Assembly: GCA_038534195.1 (NCBI GenBank)
Contig: JBCAXE010000015.1
Coordinates: 1-64,000 of the forward strand
Length of the DNA stretch: 64,000 nucleotides
Direction: 5' to 3'
Source: JAJFFW01 sp038534195
GTDB lineage: Bacteria > Pseudomonadota > Alphaproteobacteria > Caulobacterales > Parvularculaceae
Part shown: positions 35,311 through 43,359 of the stretch, piece after piece
Layout: every line of letters starts with the position of its first letter
Position numbering within the stretch: the first letter of the stretch is position 1
Notes under the pieces: generated by a model
The model's input: the letters and a program-made list of their open reading frames with translations, nothing else
Told to the model about the DNA's origin: nothing
The model's database searches: none
Program-made: the position numbers and the translations under genes

Positions 35311-35991
35311 TTATGGCGCGGATTCCAGATCGGACACGCGCATGCGCTTTGGCTGGTCGCCCGGTTTTGACGCTTTATCGCCCCGCCGCCAGGCAAAGGC
35401 GTCGAGGATCATGTCGATAATATCGTCCAATTCGCCGGATAATTCCTCGCAGTCGCCTTCGTGGAACACAACAGGCGTCGTGAACCGATAGACCATATCC
35501 TGAATGATGTGCGCCATGCGCGGCTTGTCATCGATCCGAAATACGCCTTCGGCCTCCCCAACGGAGAGAATGTCTGCAATCAGATTGGCTTCCGCCGCCT
35601 GCCAGCGCTCGGCCACATGGTGGCGCTCGCGAATGATCTCGGTGGAAAGCTCAAACGCTTTGGGGCGATCATGAAAGCGGTCGTAGGCGAGTTTGAATTT
35701 TGTCCGCAGGAACCGCCGCAAGCGCTCCTCCGGCGTCAGGCCTTTTGGTTCGAGCGCCGCCGCCGTTAATTTCGCAATATGCTCGCGCCGCAGTACGCGC
35801 ACGAACGCTTCGGCGATATCCATCTTCGCGGGGAAATACCGATAGAGATTGCCGGTGGACATGTTACAGTCCCTGGCGATCTCGGACATGGTCGTCTTAC
35901 CATATCCGTAATGGAGAAAGCGGCTGCTCGCCGCCTCCAGGATTTGAAGCGCTGTTTCGTCGAGTTCGTCGGTGCTTTTCAGCTTGGCCAT
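35311..35991 (-). CDS. TetR family transcriptional regulator
   Basis: A 226-residue repressor with N-terminal helix-turn-helix (ALQILEAASSRFLHYGYGKT, TMSEIARDCNMSTGNLYRYF) and a helical ligand-binding C-terminal domain. The ligand is unknown. ATG 35991 (MAKLKSTDELDE) is preferred; the frame from 36030 would run through the promoter. It is divergent from gpsA, 88 bases apart, and a dyad lies in between. gpsA or the small membrane gene on its other side are possible targets. Confidence 0.9.
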   Translation of the reverse strand: MAKLKSTDELDETALQILEAASSRFLHYGYGKTTMSEIARDCNMSTGNLYRYFPAKMDIAEAFVRVLRREHIAKLTAAALEPKGLTPEERLRRFLRTKFKLAYDRFHDRPKAFELSTEIIRERHHVAERWQAAEANLIADILSVGEAEGVFRIDDKPRMAHIIQDMVYRFTTPVVFHEGDCEELSGELDDIIDMILDAFAWRRGDKASKPGDQPKRMRVSDLESAP

Positions 35992-36010
35992 TGGCGTATT
36001 CTTGCTTTGA

Positions 36011-36029
36011 TGAATGTATAAACCGTTCA
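36011..36029. promoter_or_regulatory. Candidate TetR operator between tetR-like gene and gpsA
   Basis: Imperfect dyad with arms TGAA and TTCA around an 11-base centre (TGAATGTATAAACCGTTCA), 20 bases ahead of the regulator's ATG. Weak, positional evidence only. Confidence 0.3.
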
Positions 36030-36079
36030 ATGATCATCACGCAACTTGATGGTTGGACAGGCGCAACGGGCGAACCGGT

Positions 36080-37087
36080 ATGACTGGATTTCAATCCCTA
36101 TCCGTGATCGGCGGCGGCGCCTGGGGCACGGCGCTCGCCAATCTCGCTGCCTGCAACGCTGTCGCAACCAGGCTGTGGGCGCGCGAGCAAACAGTCGTAG
36201 ACGCCGTTAACAGCCGCCATGAAAACACCGTCTATCTCAAACGCGTTCCATTAAACCCGGCCCTGAAGGCAGAGAGCGAGATGGCGCGTATGGGCGCGGA
36301 CGCCTATCTCTTTGTCGTTCCGGCGCAGCATGCGCGCTCGGTCATACCGGACCTGAAAGCAGTTGCGCCCGCGGACGCGCCCGTCGCGCTTTGCTCCAAG
36401 GGCGTTGAAAACGGCGCTGATCTCTTGATGACAGAGGTTTTCGCGGAAGTATGGCCGGATGCGCGCCTTGCGGTTCTTTCCGGACCAAGCTTCGCGCGGG
36501 ATGTGGCCGAAGGCCTGCCCACAGCGATCACGCTCGCCTGCCCTGACGACGCGCTGGCGGCGCGCTGGACCGAAACAATCGGCGCGCCCCATTTCCGGCC
36601 CTACCATTCGACCGACCTGATCGGCGCGGAGCTTGGCGGCGCCGTCAAAAACGTGCTCGCGATCGCCGCCGGCGCCGTTGAAGGACGGGGCCTTGGGGAA
36701 TCAGCGCGCGCGGCCCTCATCGCGCGGGGATTCGCGGAATTTCAACGCCTTGGCGTGGCGATGGGCGCACAGCCCGAGACCATGGCGGGTCTTTCCGGGC
36801 TCGGCGATCTGATTTTGACCGCCACATCGAAACAATCGCGCAATATGTCGCTCGGCGTGGCGCTCGGACGCGGAGACCCGCTCGAGACGGTGCTTGCAGA
36901 GCGTAATTCCGTCAGCGAAGGTGTCGCGACCGCGCAGAGCGTCGTCAATCTCGGGCGGCGCGCGGGCGTCGATTTGCCGATTTGCGAAGCGGTGGCCGAC
37001 CTTGTAGCCGGGACGAAAACCATGGATGAAATCATTACGGAATTACTGTCACGGCCGTTCAAAACCGAAGGCCGCACCGGACGCTAG
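36080..37087 (+). CDS. gpsA: Glycerol-3-phosphate dehydrogenase [NAD(P)+]
   Basis: Makes sn-glycerol 3-phosphate for phospholipid synthesis. The nucleotide-binding motif is SVIGGGAWGTALANLA; LSGPSFARDVAEG, GAVKNVLAIAAG with the catalytic Lys, and AGLSGLGDLILTATS are conserved. Length 335 from ATG 36080; a start nine codons upstream is possible but lacks homology. A lipoprotein gene and yciI follow closely. In relatives gpsA and yciI lie next to tsaD, whereas here they are 12 kb away. Confidence 0.96.
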   Translation: MTGFQSLSVIGGGAWGTALANLAACNAVATRLWAREQTVVDAVNSRHENTVYLKRVPLNPALKAESEMARMGADAYLFVVPAQHARSVIPDLKAVAPADAPVALCSKGVENGADLLMTEVFAEVWPDARLAVLSGPSFARDVAEGLPTAITLACPDDALAARWTETIGAPHFRPYHSTDLIGAELGGAVKNVLAIAAGAVEGRGLGESARAALIARGFAEFQRLGVAMGAQPETMAGLSGLGDLILTATSKQSRNMSLGVALGRGDPLETVLAERNSVSEGVATAQSVVNLGRRAGVDLPICEAVADLVAGTKTMDEIITELLSRPFKTEGRTGR

Positions 37088-37120
37088 AACCGCCGGAATT
37101 CATGGAGGAGGACCGAGCTC

Positions 37121-37801
37121 ATGATACGCATTAAGGGACTTATTATGCTGGCGGCCTGCGCCAGCCTCGCCGCGTGCGGGAGCGATGACAATGCAGACGA
37201 TGCGCAAAATGCGACGAGCGCCCCCGATCCGAATATGAGTTTCTTCCTCACCAGCGTCGGCCCCGGCGACGGCGGCAATCTTGGCGGTCTCGCGGGCGCT
37301 GACGCTCACTGCGCGCAACTTGCCAAAGACGCGGGGGTGACCGGCAAAACGTGGCGGGCCTATCTCAGCACCACCGGCGAGCCCGCCATCAACGCCAAAG
37401 ACCGTATCGGAGAGGGTCCGTGGCGTAACGCCAACGGCGATATTGCGGTCGCATCGCTGGCCGAGCTCCTGTCCGATGAAAACAAACTCAGCAAGGAAAT
37501 CTCGGTCAGTGAGACCGGGGCCGTAATCAATGGGCGTGGCGACAGCCCCAATCGACACGACATACTGACCGGAACCACGGCGTCGGGTGAATTCACCATT
37601 GGCGACGGCGACACGACCTGCAGCGACTGGACCAGCAACGCCGCCGACGGCAGCGCCATTGTGGGCCACCATGACCGTACCGGCGGCGGCGACGATCCCA
37701 CATCATGGAGCTCCGCCCACGGATCGCGCGGCTGTGGTCAGGCTGACCTTCAGCGAACGGGCGGCGACGGTCTCTTCTATTGCTTTGCGGTGGCTGAATA
37801 A
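37121..37801 (+). CDS. Lipoprotein with endostatin-like/DUF1554-type domain
   Basis: The signal peptide ends in lipobox SLAAC with Cys at residue 19, then an Asp/Asn-rich linker. The domain begins NMSFFLTSVGPGDGGNLGGL, with GADAHCAQLAKDAGV, WRAYLSTTGEPAINAKDRIG, GPWRNANGDI, DTTCSDWTSN and a final FYCF. The four cysteines and the WxAYLS pattern recall the endostatin-like fold of leptospiral Len/DUF1554 proteins, which bind host matrix components; that binding need not apply here. Function unknown. The stop overlaps the yciI start as TAATG. Confidence 0.7.
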   Translation: MIRIKGLIMLAACASLAACGSDDNADDAQNATSAPDPNMSFFLTSVGPGDGGNLGGLAGADAHCAQLAKDAGVTGKTWRAYLSTTGEPAINAKDRIGEGPWRNANGDIAVASLAELLSDENKLSKEISVSETGAVINGRGDSPNRHDILTGTTASGEFTIGDGDTTCSDWTSNAADGSAIVGHHDRTGGGDDPTSWSSAHGSRGCGQADLQRTGGDGLFYCFAVAE

Positions 37802-38100
37802 TGCCGGTCTTCGCGCTCTATTGCCTGGATAAGGAAAACGCAGCAGATCTGCGCAAAACGACGCGGCCGGGCCACCTCGCCTACCTGGAAGAAAGCGACG
37901 TGACGCTTCATCTCGGCGGACCGTTGCTTGACGAAAGCGACGCGCCGATCGGCAGTCTATTGATTATCGAAGCCGCGAATGACGCAGAAGCGCAAGCGTT
38001 CGCAGATAATGATCCGTATGCGAAAGCGGGGCTATTTCAGTCCGTCGAAATTAAACGATTTAAGTTTGTCGCCGGTGAACTCGTCGCTGATCAAGGTTAG
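37801..38100 (+). CDS. YciI family protein
   Basis: A 99-residue ferredoxin-like dimer of the YciI group. The His-Asp pair of the putative active site appears as RPGHLAYLEES, and NDPYAKAGLFQSVEIKRF is the family end motif. Its reaction is unknown for most members. It is translationally coupled to the lipoprotein gene by TAATG and lies one gene after gpsA, an association seen in other alphaproteobacteria. Confidence 0.9.
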   Translation: MPVFALYCLDKENAADLRKTTRPGHLAYLEESDVTLHLGGPLLDESDAPIGSLLIIEAANDAEAQAFADNDPYAKAGLFQSVEIKRFKFVAGELVADQG

Positions 38101-38483
38101 ATCGAGCGGCGACGGTAAGAACGGCAACTTGCTTCGTAAGGTTTTGAGGAAAGCCGGGCGTTCCAACCCGCCGTCCACGCGTCGCCGCCTTCAACGCCGA
38201 GAACGGCGCGGCATTGTTCGAAGCCCGTGCGATATTGCGCGGACATCACGCCCACATCACTGCCAGCAAGCTTGAACGCATCATTGTAACACTGACAAAC
38301 CCCGTCGGCGTCATCTGCGCTCGCAAGAACTGTCGGCACGCTCGAAGAACTGGCGCTCCGCGAAAAGTCGCGATCAGCACGATCACCGCCACCGTTAAAT
38401 TGCGTTGTCGCAAGGGTGTAAACGGCCACGCCCAGAATGAATAAGGCGAGAACGCCCCCAAAGATTGCTTCAATTCGCATCAT
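38097..38483 (-). CDS. Membrane-anchored protein of unknown function
   Basis: A 128-residue protein with an N-terminal membrane helix (IFGGVLALFILGVAVYTLA), a Ser/Arg/Asp linker and a C-terminal region with four cysteines (VCQCYNDAF, FEQCRAVL, EASCRSY), suggesting disulfides in the periplasm. I recognise no family. AAGGGG lies eight bases before ATG 38483; neighbouring GTG and ATG codons are alternatives. The 3' end overlaps yciI by 4 bases in convergent orientation. Confidence 0.6.
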   Translation of the reverse strand: MMRIEAIFGGVLALFILGVAVYTLATTQFNGGGDRADRDFSRSASSSSVPTVLASADDADGVCQCYNDAFKLAGSDVGVMSAQYRTGFEQCRAVLGVEGGDAWTAGWNARLSSKPYEASCRSYRRRSI

Positions 38484-38607
38484 CACGCGTACCCCTTACA
38501 AATTGGCCTCTTACCAGCTCCGCAGCCCCACTTATTAGAAACATTAACGCAAGTGAGGCGTTTGGCAAACAGCCGCCCGAACGCGCCTCTTGCGGGAAGC
38601 AAGTGAT

Positions 38608-39132
38608 CTACTTTCCCGCTTCCAACCCTTTTAAAATCAATGCCTTAGCTTCGTTCGCATCGCGCCACCCGACGATCTTCACCCACTTGTTCGGCTCCAT
38701 ATCCTTGTAGTGGCCGAAAAAATGCGTGATCCGCTCAATCAGGATGTCCGGCAGGTCCGTGTAATTGTTGATCTTGTCGTAATAGGCCGTGAGCCGCGGC
38801 GACGGCGTCGCCAGGATTTTCTCATCAAGGCCGGCTTCATCTTCCATGAGCAAAACGCCCACGGGCCGCGCGGCGACCACCGCCCCCGGCACAAGCGGCC
38901 GTTGGCCGTAGACCATTACATCGACGGGATCGCCGTCCTCCGCGAGCGTTCCCGGCACGAACCCGTAATTGCAGGGATATCGCATGGACGTATACAAAAA
39001 CCGGTCGACAAACATCGCACCCGACGCTTTGTCGATTTCGTATTTGATCGGCTCGCCGCCAAGCGGCACTTCGATCACCACATTGATATCATCAGGCGGG
39101 TTTTCGCCGGATTTTATTTTTGAAAGATCCAT
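38608..39132 (-). CDS. ppa: Inorganic pyrophosphatase, family I
   Basis: Hydrolyses pyrophosphate in the cytoplasm. The metal-binding signature is EDGDPVDVMVYG, with IKYEIDKASGAMFVDRFL and YPCNYGFVPGTLAEDGDP at the expected positions, and HYKDMEPNKWVKIVGW near the C-terminus. Length 174 is normal for bacterial family I. ATG start. Upstream of it on the same strand is argG, whose reaction releases pyrophosphate. Confidence 0.97.
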   Translation of the reverse strand: MDLSKIKSGENPPDDINVVIEVPLGGEPIKYEIDKASGAMFVDRFLYTSMRYPCNYGFVPGTLAEDGDPVDVMVYGQRPLVPGAVVAARPVGVLLMEDEAGLDEKILATPSPRLTAYYDKINNYTDLPDILIERITHFFGHYKDMEPNKWVKIVGWRDANEAKALILKGLEAGK

Positions 39133-39187
39133 AATTTACTCTTTATACCGCTAATCGTTTCATACCGCCAAAGCTCGAGACCCGCTA

Positions 39188-40396
39188 TTACCGGCGACGC
39201 GCATGTAACTTCAATCGCAGCGCGTTCAGGTTGATAAATCCGGCGGCGTCTTTTTGGTCATAGACGGCATCTTCCTCAAACGTCACATGCTCCATCGAAT
39301 AAAGTGAGTGCGGCGACGTGCGGGCGATCACGTTTGCGGACCCTTTATATAACCGCATCGTGACCTCTCCGCTCACATACTCCTGCGATTTATCGATCAG
39401 CGCTTGCAGCATTTCGCGCTCTGGCGAGAACCAGAAGCCGTTATAAATCATTTCCGCGTAGCGCGGCATAATGGAGTCTTTCAGGTGGGCCGCCTCGCGA
39501 TCAAGCGTGATCTGTTCAATGCCGCGGTGCGCCGCCAGAAGAATTGTTCCCCCGGGCGTCTCATAGACGCCCCGGGACTTCATCCCCACAAATCGATTTT
39601 CCACAAGATCAAGGCGGCCGATCCCATGGCGGCGCCCGAAGTCATTGAGCACGGTCAGTAACGCCGCAGGCGATAGCGCCTCGCCGTTGATAGAGACCGC
39701 ATCGCCCCTCTCGAAACCGACTATAATGTCTTCCGGCTGATCCGGCGCTGCAATCGGGTCATTCGTGCGCTGATAAACATAGTCCGGCGCCGGCTCGCCC
39801 GGGTCTTCGAGCACTTTTCCCTCTGACGAGGTATGGAGGAGGTTGGCGTCGACGGAAAAAGGCGCCTCGCCGCGCTTGTCTTTTGGAATTTCAATCTGAT
39901 GGGCTTCGGCCCAGGAGATCAACTTTTCTCGGCTGTTCAGATCCCAGTCGCGCCATGGCGCAATCACGTGGATGTCGGGGTTAAGCGCGTAGGCGTTCAG
40001 TTCAAACCGAACCTGATCATTGCCCTTGCCGGTGGCGCCATGGGCGATGGCGTCAGCGCCGGTTTTTTCAGCGATCTCCACAAGACGCTTGGCGATAAGC
40101 GGTCGGGCGATCGACGTGCCAAGGAGATAAAGCCCCTCATAGACCGTATTGGCGCGAAACATCGGGAAGACATAATCGCGAACAAACTCTTCGCGCAGAT
40201 CCTCGATGTAGATCTCTTTCACGCCCGCGCGCTCCGCTTTCCGGCGCGCCGGTTCAAGCTCCTCGCCTTGGCCCAGATCGGCGGTGAAAGTCACGACCTC
40301 AGCGTCATACGCCTCACGCAACCACTTCAAAATAACGGACGTGTCGAGGCCGCCGGAATAAGCGAGAACGATTTTGTTGATGAATGATTTCTGCAA
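39188..40396 (-). CDS. argG: Argininosuccinate synthase
   Basis: Joins citrulline and aspartate using ATP in arginine synthesis. The PP-loop is VLAYSGGLDTSVILKWL; GATGKGNDQVRFEL, SVDANLLHTSSEGKVLEDP and GRLDLVENRFVGMKSRGVYETPGG are diagnostic. Length 402 is typical. The start appears to be TTG 40394-40396 with GGAG nine bases upstream. ppa follows 55 bases downstream and may be cotranscribed. Confidence 0.97.
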   Translation of the reverse strand: MQKSFINKIVLAYSGGLDTSVILKWLREAYDAEVVTFTADLGQGEELEPARRKAERAGVKEIYIEDLREEFVRDYVFPMFRANTVYEGLYLLGTSIARPLIAKRLVEIAEKTGADAIAHGATGKGNDQVRFELNAYALNPDIHVIAPWRDWDLNSREKLISWAEAHQIEIPKDKRGEAPFSVDANLLHTSSEGKVLEDPGEPAPDYVYQRTNDPIAAPDQPEDIIVGFERGDAVSINGEALSPAALLTVLNDFGRRHGIGRLDLVENRFVGMKSRGVYETPGGTILLAAHRGIEQITLDREAAHLKDSIMPRYAEMIYNGFWFSPEREMLQALIDKSQEYVSGEVTMRLYKGSANVIARTSPHSLYSMEHVTFEEDAVYDQKDAAGFINLNALRLKLHARRR

Positions 40397-40469
40397 GGCG
40401 TCGCTCCAATGCGGATGGAAGGCGTCTCCTGCATAAAGAAAAGGACGGACCCTGCGAAGCAGTTTTTCG

Positions 40470-40922
40470 TTATGCGCGGTCGTCTTTCGACGAGCTCAGG
40501 CAAATGTGAGAGGTGATGCTCCTCACCTGGGATTGCGCGCCAAGAACTTCCGCGTGAAACGACTTGTAGGCGTCAAGGTCCGCGACCTCGATCCGCAACA
40601 AATACTCCACCGATCCCGTAATATTATGACACTCGCGCACTTGCGGCGCTGCGGCCATCGCCTTTTCGAATGCGGCCGCGTCTTTGCGCAAGTGATCCGA
40701 CAGACCGACAGTGACAAAGATCGTCACCCCGCCCCCGACCGCCGCGGGGTCGATGATCGCGCGATAGCCTTTAATGACGCCCGTCCGTTCAAGCTCCTGG
40801 ACCCGGCGCAAACACGCCGAAGCCGACAAGCCCACGCGCTGCGCCAGCTCCGTATTGCTGATCCGCCCGTCGCGCTGAAGGATGCGCAATATTTTTTGGT
40901 TTACATCGCTATTCGCGCTCAT
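40470..40922 (-). CDS. Lrp/AsnC family transcriptional regulator
   Basis: A 150-residue feast/famine regulator: N-terminal HTH (NQKILRILQRDGRISNTELAQRVGLSASACLRRV) and C-terminal RAM domain that binds amino acids (GVTIFVTVGLSDH, CHNITGSVEYLLRIEVADLDAYKSF). It is divergent from the indoleamine 2,3-dioxygenase gene across 99 bases that contain a clean dyad. Control of tryptophan or kynurenine breakdown by an aromatic amino acid ligand is a reasonable inference. Confidence 0.93.
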   Translation of the reverse strand: MSANSDVNQKILRILQRDGRISNTELAQRVGLSASACLRRVQELERTGVIKGYRAIIDPAAVGGGVTIFVTVGLSDHLRKDAAAFEKAMAAAPQVRECHNITGSVEYLLRIEVADLDAYKSFHAEVLGAQSQVRSITSHICLSSSKDDRA

Positions 40923-40957
40923 TTCTTGACGTTAATTCGTATTTTGCATTCATTAAA

Positions 40958-40980
40958 GCGGAAAATTGCGCCGTTTCCGC
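40958..40980. promoter_or_regulatory. Candidate Lrp operator between lrp-like gene and ido
   Basis: Perfect 7-base inverted repeat GCGGAAA / TTTCCGC with a 9-base spacer, midway between the divergent starts. A second palindrome, ATTGCGCAAT, lies at 40987-40996, and ATTGCGC also occurs inside the first site's spacer. Confidence 0.5.
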
Positions 40981-41021
40981 GATATGATTGCGCAATACCT
41001 CAAAAAGAACAGGGGCCGACA

Positions 41022-42191
41022 ATGAGCACTCTCGAAATCAAAGACTATGACGTCACCCGCGAGCGCGGCTTCCTTTCTACCTTTGATCCGGAAACAATCG
41101 CATTGCCGGACTTCTTGCAGCCGGCCCGTAACGTTGCGATGGCGCTCCCGCACCTCATCCCTTCCGGACAAGTACGCCGCCATCTTGAAGCGCTGCCGGT
41201 GATCGACCTCGCCGACTTCTGCGCCGACGCCAGCGACGCGCAAAAACGCGTCGCCATGGTGCATTATTCCTTCATGGTGCAGACTTATGTCTGGGGCGAG
41301 GAGCCAGCGCCAAAGTCCCTGCCTGCCTGCCTCGCAGCGCCGATCTGGTCGCTGGCCAAAGCGATCGGACAACAGCCGCTCTTGCCCTACTCAGGGTATG
41401 TTCTCGACAATTGGGGCCGGCTAGACCGCAATGGACCCATCGACCTTTCCAACACCTACATGATCCAGCCGTTTCTCGCCGGACAAGACGAAGCCTGGTT
41501 CGTATTGATCCATGTTGCGATCGAAGCGCGTGCGGGCGCGATGCTCGCAGACATCCCAACGCTGATCGACGCCGCCGCGCAGGGCGATGACGCAGCCTTA
41601 GAAGCCGTCCTGACCGCAATGGCCGAGACTTGGGACGACGTAAACGCGATCTTCGACCGGATGCCGGAACGGTGCGATCCTTACGTCTACTTTCACCGCG
41701 TACGCCCATGGATTCACGGCTGGAAGGACAATCCGGCGCTCGGCGAGGGGCTCATTTATGAAGGCGTTGAAGAAACCGACGGCGCACCACAATCGTTCCG
41801 TGGGCAGACCGGTTCACAATCATCCATCGTGCCGGCGATGGACGCATGCTTCGGCGTCGGCCACGCAGGCGATCCCTTACGCACATATCTTGACGAATTG
41901 CATATCTACCGCCCGCCGGCGCATCGCAAATTTATCGACGCCATTCGCGAAGCCAGCAATGTCCGCCCCTATCTCGCGCAGTCTGAAAACAGCGCACTCA
42001 AAGAGGGCTATAATGAGTGCGTGAGAAAGCTTGCGCGCTTCCGCACCAAGCATCTGGAATATGCGGCGAGCTATATCAACAAACAGTCGCGTGGCGACGC
42101 CGGTAATGACACGGATGTGGGCACGGGCGGCACGCCCTTCATGAAATATCTGAAAAAGCACCGCGACGAAGCCGAAGCGCATCTGTTGTGA
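41022..42191 (+). CDS. Indoleamine 2,3-dioxygenase family protein
   Basis: Heme enzyme that opens the indole ring of tryptophan to N-formylkynurenine. Across 389 residues it matches the animal IDO pattern: GWKDNPALGEGLIYEGV, FRGQTGSQSSIVPAMD, PPAHRKF (His301), RTKHLEYAASYI with the likely proximal heme ligand His344, and the C-terminal GTGGTPFMKYLKKHR loop. Bacteria more often use the unrelated-length tryptophan 2,3-dioxygenase. No kynureninase or formamidase gene is adjacent. ATG 41022 begins MSTLEIKDYD; the frame extends upstream through the regulator but is not coding there. Confidence 0.88.
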   Translation: MSTLEIKDYDVTRERGFLSTFDPETIALPDFLQPARNVAMALPHLIPSGQVRRHLEALPVIDLADFCADASDAQKRVAMVHYSFMVQTYVWGEEPAPKSLPACLAAPIWSLAKAIGQQPLLPYSGYVLDNWGRLDRNGPIDLSNTYMIQPFLAGQDEAWFVLIHVAIEARAGAMLADIPTLIDAAAQGDDAALEAVLTAMAETWDDVNAIFDRMPERCDPYVYFHRVRPWIHGWKDNPALGEGLIYEGVEETDGAPQSFRGQTGSQSSIVPAMDACFGVGHAGDPLRTYLDELHIYRPPAHRKFIDAIREASNVRPYLAQSENSALKEGYNECVRKLARFRTKHLEYAASYINKQSRGDAGNDTDVGTGGTPFMKYLKKHRDEAEAHLL

Positions 42192-42274
42192 TTTGGCCGA
42201 CGGGTTTGACGCGCTTCATGAAAAGCGCACTCGCGGAATTCCGCGAAGGCGTCGTCTTTCGCAATAACGGATTG

Positions 42275-42871
42275 TCAGCGCCGCTGCGGACCGCCGAGAC
42301 TTGAGAAGGCGTCCGTTTCCTCGCCGGCCTCGATCATTGCTTTTTCCAGAAGCGGCCGCAGCGGATCGACCACATCTTTGTCCGCCTGCGGTGCATTTTG
42401 GGCGGCCTTGATCATCACCAATCCGGTTTTGTATTGCGCCTGCGTTTCCGGCGGCAACATCGCGAGCATGTCCGGCGTCATCGCCGCTGACATGGCCGCG
42501 GCCTCGGGCGGCATGTTAAGCGCCATATAGGCAAGCATCGTGCGGTCAGCCACTGACGCGAGATCGGCGGCGTCTGCAAATTTGTGCTTCTTGGCCAACG
42601 CATTCACTTTTTTGTATTCTGCGGGATGTTCTTTTTTCAATCGCGCTAAAGGCGTTGAATATGGCGTGAAGCTCTCGCCTTCCTTCAATTGAAAATCTTC
42701 CGAGAATTCCTTGACGTCCCTCTTTTCCATCTCCTCGCCGAGCGCGGACAGGTCAGGTAGAATCCCGGCGTAGCGGCGGACTTCATCCTCGGTCAGCGCG
42801 TCGGCGGCAACCGCTGTTGAAATTAGAGCAAAGAGCGCCGCGACGACGCCAATTGACCATTTGTATGGCAT
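42275..42871 (-). CDS. Exported protein of unknown function
   Basis: A 198-residue protein with a clear signal peptide (WSIGVVAALFALISTAVAAD). The mature part is helical and rich in Met, Ala and charged residues, with KKEHPAEYKKVNALAKKHKF and EAAAMSAAMTPDMLAMLPPE. No cysteines and no recognised domain. Probably periplasmic. It is transcribed alone, convergent with ido and 62 bases downstream-facing from arfB. Confidence 0.65.
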   Translation of the reverse strand: MPYKWSIGVVAALFALISTAVAADALTEDEVRRYAGILPDLSALGEEMEKRDVKEFSEDFQLKEGESFTPYSTPLARLKKEHPAEYKKVNALAKKHKFADAADLASVADRTMLAYMALNMPPEAAAMSAAMTPDMLAMLPPETQAQYKTGLVMIKAAQNAPQADKDVVDPLRPLLEKAMIEAGEETDAFSSLGGPQRR

Positions 42872-42933
42872 GGTGATCTCCCCTTTATTGTTTCCGCCAC
42901 CAGTCTATGTCGCACACGCGCAGGGCGCAAAGG

Positions 42934-43359
42934 CTAACTGTCATCTGTTCGCGGGACCCGGCGCATCGATTTGATTTCGGACCTTTTTTTCTTATCCGCC
43001 AAACGCCGGCGCTTCGCCCCGAGGGTCGGCTGGGTCTTGATGCGCGGCTTTGGCGGGGTCAACGCCGCGCGGATCAGCGCCGCAAGACGGGCGCGTGCGT
43101 CCGCTCGGTTTTGCTCCTGAGTTCGGTGGCGTTGCGCGTCGATGATAATAACGCCGTCCTTGGTCGAACGCCGTCCGGCGAGACGCAGCAATCGCTTTTT
43201 TACAGGCGCGCTTAATGACGGTGACCCGTTGACGTCAAAACGCAACTCCACCGCGGTTTCAACCTTGTTGACATTTTGCCCGCCAGGACCGGACGCCCGC
43301 TTGAAAGTCTCGATGAGCTCCCAGTCTTCCAAAGCGAGACCGGCGGTAATTCGGATCAT
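42934..43359 (-). CDS. arfB: Peptidyl-tRNA hydrolase ArfB (YaeJ), ribosome rescue
   Basis: Releases stalled peptides from ribosomes lacking a stop codon. The catalytic motif GGQ is in ASGPGGQNVNKVETAVELRF, and the C-terminal tail is lysine/arginine-rich (AKRRRLADKKKRSEIKSMRR), which inserts in the mRNA channel. No codon-recognition domain, so it is not RF1 or RF2. Its ATG overlaps the rlmN stop as ATGA, indicating coupling. Confidence 0.94.
   Translation of the reverse strand: MIRITAGLALEDWELIETFKRASGPGGQNVNKVETAVELRFDVNGSPSLSAPVKKRLLRLAGRRSTKDGVIIIDAQRHRTQEQNRADARARLAALIRAALTPPKPRIKTQPTLGAKRRRLADKKKRSEIKSMRRVPRTDDS

Noticed and set aside
40506..41021. N-terminal extension of the indoleamine dioxygenase frame
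   Set aside because: It runs antisense through the Lrp gene and the divergent promoter region; homologues begin near 41022.
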